Assembly (NCBI GenBank): GCA_940671915.1 | Contig: CALNVZ010000574.1 | Span: forward strand, 18,400 to 82,399 | Direction: 5' to 3' | DNA: 64,000 nucleotides | Source of the DNA: Paracentrotus lividus | Taxonomy: Eukaryota; Echinodermata; Echinoidea; Camarodonta; Echinidae | Part shown: positions 43,956 through 55,079 of the stretch, piece after piece | Position numbering within the stretch: position 1 is the first letter of the stretch | Layout: the number at the start of each line of letters is the position of its first letter | The notes under the pieces: model-generated | What the model saw: the letters and a program-made list of their open reading frames with translations, nothing else | Database searches by the model: none | What the model was told of the DNA's origin: nothing | Made by a program: the position numbers and the translations under genes

Positions 43956-45147
43956 ACATGTTACTGAATAGATTTTCCCTCGTTTATGCGATTGACATGC
44001 TAAAAATGACTTGAATCTCTCAGAAATAGCTGTAAATGGTTTTTAGTGTTTTTGTTTAATCCGCCCCCAAATGGGCCGCTCGGCGTGCGGAGGAGCTCCT
44101 AGTTTGTGACGTCGCACCTTGGGCAGCTCGCTCGAATATGCAACAGCCTGCTAATCAGATTCTGAGCGTGCGCGCCCAGCTTGATGCATGTGCATGCAAT
44201 TGCAAAGCATGCATGTGCATACATACGTAAACACTGCTTGCTATGGCTGCTGTGTCTCGGATTAATATGACTCTTTTATCAAAACTGATTACACCACTGG
44301 ACATATCATACAGGGTTGTATATCCTTAGAATATCGTGTTTTGAGATATTGTTAACGATTGTGATTATTTTGTAGATTTGAACTTGCTGCGATAGATTTT
44401 TGAACAGTTTGCAATCATGGTAAAAGCACGAATTGCCTTGCTCATCAACGGTGCTGCCCGTTGGTTGTTGGTGAAGCGTTTAATTTGGCCATTGCCATTC
44501 GGAGATATAATGCTTAAAATTCTACGTAAATTTATAGTGACTTCATTCTTAAGAAGACTTATTCTGTGTTGAATCTATATTGATTTTAAAATGATTTTTT
44601 TTTTAATGTGAATCCCTCCAAACAAGGTTTTAGAGCAAAATATAATCATTCCACCGTCATGACTTTCCCAACTAACTTACACGGATTAACACAACCATTA
44701 TAGTTTGAAAAGGTGGTCATGTCACATTTCCTCTAAAATTCCTTATGTATCGAAATTCAATGGCTAAAAGACTAGAAACGTCCTTAAAATAAAATCAATA
44801 CATATTCAAAAAAAGAATATTTAAGAATCAATTATGTAAGCATTGATTTTTTTTACAATATTTACGGTCTACTAATTTAGTTTGGATTAATTCTTACACA
44901 CGCAACGGGATGGGGTAGTGTATATCAGTCCGCCAGGAGCGGATGGAATATACAGTCGTCTCTCGTAAGACTGCTGCTTTTATCACGAATAACAGCCTAT
45001 CATTTCAAAACGAACAAATCTTTGTTCATTTAATTCCAAAATTCTGTATTGATAAGCATTGGTATTAATCTAAGTTTTTTAATGTATGAATGTATCATGC
45101 AAAATAATGTCTTGAATTAACCATTAAAAAAAAAAGCACAAAAAATC
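43956..45147. other. no recognised gene; CpG-richer stretch at 44,050-44,180
   Basis: 44,050-44,180 is rich in GC and CpG and contains TGACGTC, followed by short ATG frames of 28 and 51 codons (44,242 and 44,416) with no recognisable product. A promoter or first exon is conceivable but unsupported. The remainder is AT-rich. Confidence 0.35.
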
Positions 45148-45330
45148 TCTAAAGATTAAATAATCTTTGGAGAGCCTCTCCCTCAAGAATGAAGACAAAT
45201 TTATCTTAGCAGAGCCTTATCTCTCAAGATAATTTTATCCTCCTGAGAGAGCCTATCTCTAAGGATTATTTAATCCTTAGACTAGTTAGAGAACCCAACT
45301 CTCACGATTTATCTTGAGAGAGCTTCACAA
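45148..45330. repeat. palindromic array with TCTCTAAGGATTATTTAATC words
   Basis: Successive dyads: CTCTAAAGATTAAATAATCT...GAGAG (45,150-45,178), ATCTCTCAAGATAATTTTAT...GAGAGA, and TCTCTAAGGATTATTTAATC...TTAG. Each can form a hairpin. Confidence 0.8.
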
Positions 45331-45594
45331 TATAACGTGACGTCGCCTGAGTGAAAATCGAGCTGAATGGGGTATATTGCGTTTGTGGTATCATGAAGTC
45401 ACGAGCCCAAGTGCGCTCAGTTGGGTCAGTGAATCAGTTGACCAATAGTCTTCAAGCTTTGTTACGTAATACCATTCACCCCGCCCCCTACTATGTGGTT
45501 CACCGGTCATGTAAATCCCTTCATGAACCTTGACAGTGGCCTAGCTAATCTCCCCATTTAAAATCCCCTACCCTAGATTATGTCTATTGTCATC

Positions 45595-45930
45595 ACTTGG
45601 TTTAGCGGTGCATCAAAGGGATGTGTGGGAATTTCAAAGATGACCCGCCTTAAAAGCTAAGAAGGAACTTTTGACTTTCAAGTTCTTTGACTTCTTTTTC
45701 TTTCGAAAATAATACACAAACTTTACCATAGTATTAATCCATGCGACACTAAACCGTCGGGCCAATTCCAATTTCTATCGAAAATGATACATGTATTATT
45801 TTATTTATTTATTTATTTTTTGTGTGTGCTTAATTCTGATTTTTATTTACATTTCATTTTTCCCGTCTTCTCTGAATGTTCGGGAATTGAGAAATGGGAA
45901 GGAAGAAATAAAGATTCAACGTGAATTAGT
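45595..45930 (+). repeat. dispersed repeat R6, copy 1
   Basis: Inverted relative of 62,150-62,525: shared GCGGTGCATCAAAGGGATGT, AATTTCAAAGATGACC, GATACATGTAT, CCCGTCTTCTCT and TTCGGGAATT. A shorter match (GCGGTGCAACAAAGGGGTGT) is at 47,596. Confidence 0.85.
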
Positions 45931-46139
45931 TTGCCTTCGTATTTATCTTTTGCTCCAATTGTGTAATGTAAAAATGCATTTGAAGCTTTTTATGCGATGC
46001 TCATAAAAATGGCAATGAAAATGTTATCTCTTTAAACAGAAAATGAGAGCTTGACGCGCGGGATGACCCTAAAGATTCTGATGTATTTAAGTGAAAAAGA
46101 GACATTTGTGTTATCTTCATGAAAAATATCCATATTTCA

Positions 46140-46570
46140 TTGACAAAATAAAAAAGCAAGCGCGAAGCGCAAGTCGAAAATAATACATGTTGTGCCTTTT
46201 GTGCTATATAAGAAAGATAATTATCTACAATTTGAGCGAGAAGCGCGAGCGAATTCGTTTTGGCTTATTTACCTGAAAAGGAGACAATTTCATTTATTTA
46301 TTTATTTATTTTTTTTATTTTATTTAATGTCATCCTCTTAAAAAGTGATAAATATCTTATTAACAAACAAAGCGAGGTCTAGCCGAAAATTGAAGGTGCG
46401 AAGCGCGAGCTAACAGTTTTTGACATATTGACCACGAAGTTTTATATTTTGAGCGCTATGTTCTCAAAAGCAGGATAAACATGTCTCATCAAAGAGATAG
46501 TCGAGTGCAAGGCGTGCAAGCTGTATTTATTTATTTATTTATTTTTAATATTGACTTGACGATAGGGCGG
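46140..46570 (+). repeat. GCGCGAAGCGCGAGC phrases (complement of the CGGCTCGCGC family)
   Basis: Occurrences at about 46,160, 46,235 and 46,393, with ATTT microsatellites between them (46,289-46,325, 46,528-46,545). The flanks match R2-type repeats only loosely. Confidence 0.75.
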
Positions 46571-47247
46571 CCGCTTTGCCCTCCCTCCCCTCATCTGCTG
46601 CTGGATCCGCCGCAGCATTAAACATATCACGTTTGAATTATTTATGCCTCCTTCTTTAAGAAAAAAAAAAATATATATATATATATATTTAATGAGAACT
46701 TAAACACAAATTGCCACGTCTTGTTCAGAAGTTCTTCTAATTTTAAAAGTTAGCATACGTTAGTTAATAATAATAATATACGTAACGTTGTTTTCTGTTT
46801 CTAATTATATCCGATGTTCTTTCTCTCTTTTAAATCACGATTTTAGTTTAAGTCGGCTATCAATTATTAATTCCCTACATTATGATTTTTAAGTATACTT
46901 CTCCTTTTTTTTTATAATGGAAGCTTTTGTTTATTTTTATTCTTTTTATTTTCTATAGCTCTGATATGCCCCTTGTCTAATGTTCTCCGTTCTGTGATAA
47001 ATATTAAACATGGATAAATAATATAGCACACTAAAAGTGAAAAGAAAAGAAAATAGCAGTGGGAAGTTTCTGGCATACTTTCAAAACCATAATACGTTGT
47101 TTATGGAATACGCCCCCAGTTTTCAAATGTTTCAATGAAGATGAAAAAATTTAAAATTCCCATATATTTAATCTCATTTATAGTTAAAATTTCGAAATGT
47201 ATGAAAAACATTATGTAGGAATATATATTACAACCTGATACCATTAC
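46571..47247. other. no recognised feature; AT microsatellite at 46,668-46,689
   Basis: AT-rich non-coding DNA. Confidence 0.4.
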
Positions 47248-47520
47248 GGTGATATCTCACTTCTCCGCGACGGAATAAAGTATCGGATACTCTAATACTT
47301 TCTATCCGTCAACAGCGGAGACGATTTTGTCGCTGAGACGTACTGAGAAGTATTAGAGACGTCTTCTCCAAGACGTCTCCGCGACAATTTAAAAAAACTG
47401 TGACAAAGCATTTTTAGAGAACCGTCTCAAAGTAGTTTCCGAGACTCATGAAACGTTGAGGAGACGTATCTAATACTTTTTATCCATCGCGGAGATGTCT
47501 CTACGAAGTGAGATACCACC
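47248..47520. mobile_element. MITE-like element, GAGACGTCTCCGCGAC word family
   Basis: 273 bp with termini GGTGATATCTCACTTC and, complemented, GGTGGTATCTCACTTC. The inside is filled with decayed palindromic GAGACGTCTC/GTCGCGGAGA words and the phrase GAAGTATTAGAGACGTC with its complement. Relatives are at 57.91-58.48 kb and in the outer parts of the 55.1-56.4 kb element. Confidence 0.8.
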
Positions 47521-47779
47521 ATCAGTCAGCCTTAACAATGGGTTAATCTTCCAATTGAAATCCCCAACCCAAGTAATTGCTAATATCCGGCTAAGCGGTG
47601 CAACAAAGGGGTGTTTGCAATTTTAGATGCAACAAATTGTGGTATCTTATACTTTGAGGAATCTAAACCCCTCACAAAAAGTTCTGCAATCGACTTTGGG
47701 TCATGATAACTTTTCGGGTATGCTTTAGTTATTCCTGATAGTCAGACTATTGGAAAGATAATTTATTACCCTTTTTATA

Positions 47780-48115
47780 GATATCCTATTTGTAATGATT
47801 GTGTCATGCTTCAATGTACAGAATGTCAGAATAGGGAAAAGGTAAAAGTCAGATGTTGCAAAATACAATTTTGTTGTTTGCTGTTTGATCATACCTCCTC
47901 TTGCTTTTTGATTGGCTGGCTTCTTCACACCTTTTATATCCCCCTTTTTGTTCTCTCCCTCTTGGCTTGCCACTTAGGTGTAGCTTTTCTCTGTCTTTCT
48001 CTATATCCATGTTTGTCCCCTACTTTTCTGTGTCATTTTGTCTCTGACGAAGATTCTGCTAGGATCGAAAGCTCAGGCTCCTTTTGACTTCAAAATACAA
48101 TTTTATTGATCAAAT
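47780..48115 (+). mobile_element. possible retroelement 3' remnant with hammerhead-like core
   Basis: A short frame ends SDEDSARIESSG (48,043-48,078), a phrase of the kind seen at 3' ends of Penelope-like and other retroelements. The DNA under it reads CTGACGA A GATTC TGCTA GGATC GAAA GC TCAG GCT C, which has the strand order of a minimal hammerhead ribozyme with short helix III. No RT is attached. Confidence 0.4.
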
Positions 48116-48524
48116 TGAATTCCAAAACTCAACTTTACACCATGATAACTTTTCAGGTATTTTATCATGCTTATTGAATTAATACCATTGTCAATTTCAT
48201 TGATTATTCTTTTTAATGACACCCTAATAATTGTAACAACAATATTGTTCTTCTGCACAGAGCACCTGGATGTTAGAATAAGCCAGAAGTCAAATATCGC
48301 AAATTGAATGCCTATTGTAACTATTATTGTCTATTACGAGTAGCTCAATTTGAGCAATAACAATACATTTCACTTTTCACTTTTTAATTCGCATTGTTTT
48401 CATTAATTATGTTGATTCAAACATGATATTACCATTACAAATAGGGAATCAATAAAAAGAAGAATAAATGAACTTTTCAGTGCTTCAAAAATTGATTAAA
48501 ATGAGTAGAACCCACATTAAAATG

Positions 48525-49430
48525 TATAAAGGGGGTATCTCACTGGTTGCGAACCCAGGCGAATTTACAGAGTGTTATATATATAGAGGATCTACCAACG
48601 TTCTTTTGTACTGCNNNNNNNNNNNNNNNNNNNNNNNNNNNNNNNNNNNNNNNNNNNNNNNNNNNNNNNNNNNNNNNNNNNNNNNNNNNNNNNNNNNNNN
48701 NNNNNNNNNNNNNNNNNNNNNNNNNNNNNNNNNNNNNNNNNNNNNNNNNNNNNNNNNNNNNNNNNNNNNNNNNNNNNNNNNNNNNNNNNNNNNNNNNNNN
48801 NNNNNNNNNNNNNNNNNNNNNNNNNNNNNNNNNNNNNNNNNNNNNNNNNNNNNNNNNNNNNNNNNNNNNNNNNNNNNNNNNNNNNNNNNNNNNNNNNNNN
48901 NNNNNNNNNNNNNNNNNNNNNNNNNNNNNNNNNNNNNNNNNNNNNNNNNNNNNNNNNNNNNNNNNNNNNNNNNNNNNNNNNNNNNNNNNNNNNNNNNNNN
49001 NNNNNNNNNNNNNNNNNNNNNNNNNNNNNNNNNNNNNNNNNTTTGTTAGACGGGCAGAGACATTAAAGGTGGGTTTATCTCTCGTGTATCAGAATGGCTA
49101 TTTGTTTTTCTTTAATGCGATGCTATTTGTGAAGCCGAAGCTCAAAGGGGTTATCTCGGTGTATAAGAGATTTGCATATTTTCTTTTGTGCTGCTAGTAG
49201 TTAGGCCAAGCCTCATAGGGTTATCTAACTGTATCGGGAACATGGCATGGTTTTTCTCTTGTACTGCCCGTTGTTAGGCCAAAGCACAAAGGGGTTGTAA
49301 CTGAATGATGCATGGCAATGTTTTCTTTTATAGGCTACTGCGTTGTTAGGCAGGTACAGTGGGTTTATATTGTATGGTATTGGCTATGTTTTCTTTTTGT
49401 ACTGGGCTTTTTTATGCAATCAGCAAAGCA
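48525..49430 (+). repeat. tandem repeat of about 75-85 bp spanning the assembly gap
   Basis: Units recognised by AAAGGGGTTATCT..., ...TTTTCTTTTGTACTGC and GTTGTTAGGCCAA, with starts near 48,528 (before the gap), 49,142, 49,213, 49,285 and 49,355. The gap probably reflects collapse of this array. Confidence 0.75.
48615..49041. other. assembly gap (427 N)
   Basis: Unsequenced bases. Reading frames running through it are meaningless. Confidence 0.99.
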
Positions 49431-50780
49431 AGGGGCCGTGGAGCGTTTTTGAAAGTAGAGAGCTGAGGCCGAAGGGGGGGGGGGGGGCTGAAGAGACTAG
49501 AAATGAAAAATGCATGGTCATTTTTGCAATTTTGTACAGACGGTGTGCTGAGACTGAAAGTGGGGGCTGAAACCCCCGCCGCCCCCCCAAGCACCCGCCG
49601 GGCTCCAACAGCGCCCTCGAAGGGGGTATTTTCACTGAATTGTTGACACATATCAATGGAAAACAAGTCATTTTGTTGGCTCGTTTTGGGTTCGTGTAGT
49701 ACGTGGGTGGCGTGTGTTGGCCAAAAGTGAGATATTGGATTGTCAATTATGCAGTCAATGGGTGCAGAGATGAAAAACAAAATGATAACATATAATTATG
49801 GGAAATGAATTAATAGGGGATCAATTGATAATGGAAAGGAAGAAAATGACTACCGAGCTGCGAATTACCGCCGCAACCCGCCCAGCCAGCGCCCGAAGTG
49901 GAAGATCTGAAATTGTTTTTATTGTGCCGTTTATTGTTATGACAATACCAATCCAACATGATCAAAGACACTATATAGCGCTGGATTATTATTGTGTTAA
50001 TTTCAAACATATTTTTAGGAAAATTATATTTTTTATCGAGTAATTCTTGATCCGATTCAAATTTATATTGACCCTTTTCCCATATATTTTTAGTAATATC
50101 AGTAAAGTCATATTACTATGTATAGGATCCAACCATTTTTTACACACGAATTATTGGCAGCTTTGCAAATCGAATCAATAAATAAATTCGCTATATATAT
50201 TTTGAACATTTCAAATACTTTTTGGCGAATATTTACAAATGAATATATTCAGGCCCTATCGCAAAGGAAATGTGCGTTGAACCATAATCGATCCACTGTC
50301 ATTGCTACCCAATGTCAGCAGGAGACAAAAAGAGCAATTCCTGTATTTGACTCCATTCATTTCAGAAGTTCGCTACATTCCAAATAACTCATTGTCCGGA
50401 AAAGCACATAACAAAAGAAAATGCCTCACATCAAAAAGCTACCTACTGATCGAGGTGGATTAGGCATTCTATGTATACGAAAATCTCTAATTCGCCCTGT
50501 TCGCAAACCAAATTTACGTCATAAAGATGTCTTTTCCTGACGTCTTTAAGACGTCTGACGTGACGTCTTTAAGACGTCACTCTGCTATCAGGGTACCCCC
50601 TTTAAGGTTGTATCAAAGTTGTGTTACAGAACATTTAAACTGAACATTATCTTTCACTTTGCCTTGCATTGAGGTGGGATAAAGGGGTTCTGTGGATATA
50701 GGCATGACATCACCATGGCACATTAGGTATCAATAAAAAGAGGAATAAATAAACTCAGTTCACAGTGGTATAAAATCAGG
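49431..50780. repeat. mixed non-coding stretch with GACGTC palindromes
   Basis: 49,435-49,600 has G/C runs and GAGCGTTTTTGAAAG, recalling R5. 50,474-50,500 is the complement of 48,546-48,572 (GGTTGCGAACCCAGGCGAAT), and 50,592-50,607 mirrors AAAGGGGGTA at 48,529, so 48,529-50,607 may be one TIR element around the gap. 50,530-50,580 holds repeated GACGTCTTTAAGACGTC palindromes. Confidence 0.5.
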
Positions 50781-50994
50781 GGCGGTGATTTCATGTGCCG
50801 ACTTGGGGGGGGGGGGGCGGAAACATCGGAATGGGAATTATTATACACTCGAACGTAATAAACCGTCCTAAAGACACTATAATTTTTTATCCCTGAAATT
50901 CGAAATAGAATGACCTACTTCGCACATTAGACAGAAACTAATGACAATTTTAAGAATATATAAAATTAAACCATATTCAACGAATACATAATAG
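50780..50994 (+). repeat. dispersed repeat R2, left of the LTR element
   Basis: G-run, GGAAACATCGGAATGGGAAT and a GAATACATAATAG end that continues with CGACCCGAAGAAAAAG after the LTR element (54,142). The intact sequence AATACATAATAGCGACCTGA exists at 54,676. Confidence 0.85.
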
Positions 50995-51470
50995 TGTAGG
51001 ACTGATAATTGTACATTTAGGTTTCTTTAGTTGACCTTATTTCTATTCACCTTGGGTATTTAGTTCAGCTTTGTTTGCATCCATTTCCTATTTGACTTTC
51101 ACCTTTCTTCTCTATCATTCCTTTCCTATTCAGATGTCTTCATTCATTACATTCCACATCTGATTCTTTTGTTCAACATTCTTATTACATAATCATCTCA
51201 TCTTGTTCATCTTCATTCTCCTATCTCTTATTGGTTATTTCTATGAATTGGCTTGTTACATTTTAGTTGGGTTAGTCTATTCTCTTTAGTTTAATGGCTA
51301 TCTGTAGTTAATTTGAATATTGTTATGTTTCCTTAGTACTATTTTGGTGTTGGCCAGGTAGGCCAGTGTAAAGACAGTTGTAATTTGTAAATAAAGGCAG
51401 TCAAGATTATAGATCCAGATCACAGATTACTCTTCAGTTTCCTTCATTTAGTTTCGTCTCTTCTCTTACA
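50995..51470 (+). repeat. left LTR
   Basis: 476 bp, TG...CA. Contains about 40 bp (TATTTGACTTTCACCTTTCT and neighbours, near 51,089) that the right LTR lacks, flanked by short direct repeats of TTTCCTATT-type sequence. Confidence 0.9.
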
Positions 51471-52659
51471 ACTGGTGGCCAGCGTTGGTCTTACTTTACC
51501 GCGCCCCTTTCTATAAGCCTTTCGTTCCTGTTGATTTTGACACCCCTTATGGACTTCTACATGCCTCATCATTATTTTCTTCAGTTCATCATCCTCATTT
51601 AGACTCGTCATCATCGTCTTTTCCTGTTCGTCATCTTGAATTATGTGTACACCTTGCCTGTGTAAGGCTTGCCAGCAGCCCACCTGGTTCTTCTTTGCTA
51701 ATGCCGTTACCTGTTTAGTAGGACGATGCTGATTTCAGCCAGTGTTCGCCAAAAACTCTGTATGAGTAGATGTAAGTCTATTCTGAGTATCAGCTCGGAT
51801 CTTCGCCGATGACTCTTCGTGAGTGGATGTAAGTTTCGCCTGAATGTCAGCCAGTCTTCGCTTTAACTCTACATGAGCGGATGGAAGCTCTGCCTGCAGC
51901 CCCCGCCTTTTAACTATTCAACCATCGTAATTTGTGAGATAGACCTCATGATGCCGCTTTACATCTAGCCTTCACGCAGAAATGTTCCTCTTTATCCTGT
52001 TCATCGTCGTCTTCTTCATCTTCATGTTGTTCGTCTTCACATTCTTCGTCTTCACGCTCCTCGTCTTTGTGTTGTCCTCGTCTTCGTACCTGTTCTCTTC
52101 ATGATGTTTGTAGAAGTCTTTCGTACTGTTCGCGTTTCATCGTCTTGCTGTTCTTCTTCACGCTGTCTGTCTTCGTACTGTTGTCTTCATACTGTTTGTC
52201 TTCGTATATCCTGTTTTCACCTTCACCTATCCAGTCTTCGCACATGTATCCAGTTCGTCTTCGTTACCCAGTTTATCTTTTTCGACCACCCCAGAACTAG
52301 ATGGATCGTATATTTTTTTGTCTTCAAGAACTCATTGAACTTAATTATTGGACTTTTGGACTTGGATTTTTCTTCTTCGTAATTTGGTGAGATGACTTTG
52401 TTAAAGACTTTTGTTTAAAAAAAGAAGAAAAAAATTAAATTAAATAAATAAATAAATTCTAGTATGAAATTGGAAATTGGATTGGAAATTGGATTGATTT
52501 TTTTTAAAAATTAATTTACATGTACAGTACTTCTAGCAAAATATATTCACTATTCATTATTTCAATTCCTTTAAAAATATTTTTTTTTATTCTAAATATT
52601 ACTGAATGATTCTGAATCTCTGACAATACTGTTAATCTTGCCAAAAAAAAAAAAAATTC

Positions 52660-52755
52660 ATTTTATATGTCAAATTTGCAACAACAAAAAAAAAAATAAA
52701 AAAAAAAAAAATAAAAAAATAAATAAAATAAAATAAAATAAAATAAAATGAATAA
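52660..52755 (+). repeat. A-rich AAAAT microsatellite inside the LTR element
   Basis: Runs of A followed by AAATAAAATAAAATAAAATA units. More A-runs of 11-17 occur at 53,052, 53,204, 53,254 and 53,382. Confidence 0.85.
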
Positions 52756-53694
52756 ATCTTTTGCCAAAACTTTTAAAATCGTAAATCTTTTGCCAAAACT
52801 TGTAAATCATATTTTCATGCAATCTATTCAAATGAGAAAATATCAAATATATATTTATTAAAATTATGCTATGACATTATTTGGTATTTTAAAATGTTTA
52901 TTCAAAACCATTGTACTTGTATTTATAAAATTTACTATATTTGCATATTTTCATTGTTATACTAGTACATACTAATTTATTTATTTTTAAAGGAATGTGT
53001 TGAATTACTTAAATAGAAAATAATATTGTGCAATTTATGAAATATCAATTTTTTTTAATAAAAAAAAAAAAGTAAATAATGACATTTTCTTGATTTTTTC
53101 AAAAGTCGTTTTATTCAAAACCATGTAATGTCATAAATTTATATATATTTATAAGATTAACAATATTTGCAAATTTTTCTATTTTGTACATGTATGCTTA
53201 TTTAAAAAAAAAAAAAGAAGAAATGTATCAAATGACTAAAGTATATGAACCTTAAAAAAAAAAAAATGTTGTGCAATATATGAAATTTGTAATTTTCAAC
53301 AAACAATATTCTGAAGTTTTTTTTTGCCTAAAATATCTTATTTGATGTTTTCTTGGTATTTCTAAAGTCGTATGTTATTACAAAAAAAAAAAAAAAAACA
53401 AAACAAAATAATAATGTTCACATTGTTTATTGAAGTGAGAAGATATATGATAGTGATATGAACAATAAGATTTTCGATTTTTTTGAAAGGATATATTTAA
53501 TCAAATTAATTGGACAATTTTATAAGAACTTAAATGTAATGTTTTAAAAGTTTGGGGATTTCTTTAGCATATTTAGAAAGTTTTGATAGTTTTAAACAAA
53601 TGTAATTTTTTTTTTTATGAAGAATATTTCAATCGTATGGATCTGGTACTAAATTTTAAAATTGAGGACAATTTTTTGGAAAGAAGTATATTTA

Positions 53695-54137
53695 TGTAGG
53701 ACTGATAATTGTACATTTAGGTTTCTTAAGTTGACCTTATTTCTATTCACCTTGGGTATTTAGTTCAGCTTTGTTTGCATTCCTTTCCTATTCAGATGTC
53801 TTCATTCATTACATTCCACATCTGATTCTTTTGTTCAACATTCTTATTACATAATCATCTCATCTTGTTCATCTTCATTCTCCTATCTCTTATTGGTTAT
53901 TTCTATGAATTGGCTTGTTACATTTTAGTTGGGTTAGTCTATTCTCTTTAAATTAATTGGCTATCTGTAAGTTAATTTGAATATTGTTATGTTTCCTTAG
54001 TTACTATTTTGGTGTTGGGCCAGGTAGGCCAGTGTATAAAGACAGTTGTAATTTGTAAATAAAGGCAGTCAAGATTATAGATCCAGATCACAGATTACTC
54101 TTCAGTTTCCTTCATTTAGTTTCGTCTCTTCTCTACA
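53695..54137 (+). repeat. right LTR
   Basis: 443 bp, TG...CA. Besides the 40-bp deletion only scattered single-base differences from the left LTR are visible. Confidence 0.9.
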
Positions 54138-54141
54138 ATAG

Positions 54142-54875
54142 CGACCCGAAGAAAAAGTATTTCCTGAAATCATTGCATTGTTATTTTTTGCGAGTTCGAA
54201 GCGTGAGCCGAACATTTTGCTTCATAATCCCATTGATTAAATGTTTTATGAAATATATATCTTTGTAATCTCTTTCTGAATAAGATCATTCTTAACTTAC
54301 GAGCGCGAAGCGGGATCGGAAAATTGTCTTCATAGGGACCTGAAAACAAAGAATTTATAGAAATTTAAAAGTTTATTTCCACCACATACAGGTTGGCAAA
54401 TACAGAATCTATTCAAAATGCTTAGAAAATAGAAAAGATGTTAAGCTTTAAAAATCGAGGGGGAAGAACCCCCTATTTAAAATCAAGGGGACACGTCCCT
54501 CCCCTACCCCGGGATCGCCGCCAATACCGGAGGGGATTTATACACTGGAGCGGGATAATTAAAGCATCCCAAATATATTTGTATATACAAAATTTGAAAT
54601 AGAATATCCTACTTTGCACATTTTGCCATTGTTAAAAAATAAAACGTTAGAACAAACAAATCATATTCTATGAATACATAATAGCGACCTGAAGAAAGAG
54701 TATTATTCGTGCAATCATTGTCCGGGATTTCGGTTCGCGAGCGCGGAGCGCGAGCCGAAAATTATGCTTTTTAACGACCTGAATTTTGTCAATTTTACGC
54801 ACACTTTGCTTTAAATATCGAGGGGGGGGGGGACGTCCTCCGTCCCCCTCGGGATCGACGCCAATATATAAAATT
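54142..54875 (+). repeat. dispersed repeat R2, one interrupted and one full copy
   Basis: 54,142-54,540: CGACCCGAAGAAAAAG, GCGAGTTCGAAGCGTGAGCC, GAGCGCGAAGCGGGATCGGA, then CCCCGGGATCGCCGCCAATA. 54,540-54,875: AATACATAATAGCGACCTGA, GCGCGGAGCGCGAGCCGAAA and CCCCCTCGGGATCGACGCCA. Both carry the GCGCGAAGCGCGAGC phrase. Confidence 0.8.
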
Positions 54876-55079
54876 AAATAAAAATGATAAAATACCTCAA
54901 AAGTTATTAGGGTCTAAATTGGAGTTGTGAAACTTCAATGTGATCATTTTACAATAGTTGACTCTTTACTTTCTCCATATTCTGATAATCTGTACATTGA
55001 AGCATTAAAAAAAACATTAAAAATATGATATCAATAAAAAGGGGAATAGATTATCGTTCCAATGGTATGAATATCAGAC

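Larger units (their letters stand above)
50995..54137 (+). mobile_element. non-autonomous LTR retrotransposon, TSD ATAG
   Basis: Two direct long terminal repeats (476 and 443 bp) start TGTAGGACTGATAATTG and end ...CTACA/CTTACA. A primer binding site TGGTGGCCAGCGTTGG begins 2 bp after the left LTR, and a short purine run (GGAAAGAAG, 53,678-53,686) precedes the right LTR. Direct repeats ATAG at 50,991-50,994 and 54,138-54,141 are the target duplication. The 2.2 kb interior has no gag, protease, RT or integrase: it is a TCTTC/GTCTTCG-rich tract (51,960-52,390) followed by an A/T-rich region. It must move, if at all, with proteins from another element. The orientation is set by the primer site. 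Confidence 0.9.

Noticed and set aside
44416-44572. Small 51-codon ORF after a CpG-rich segment as a host gene start
   Set aside because: No recognisable domain, no supported splice site, and no conservation evidence available.
48468-49197. ORFs of about 200 codons
   Set aside because: They run through the assembly gap and consist mostly of unknown residues.
51485-52382. Ser/Phe-rich ORFs inside the LTR element as a possible gag
   Set aside because: Pyrimidine-rich low-complexity DNA with no zinc knuckle, protease or capsid-like features; frames change with each small indel.
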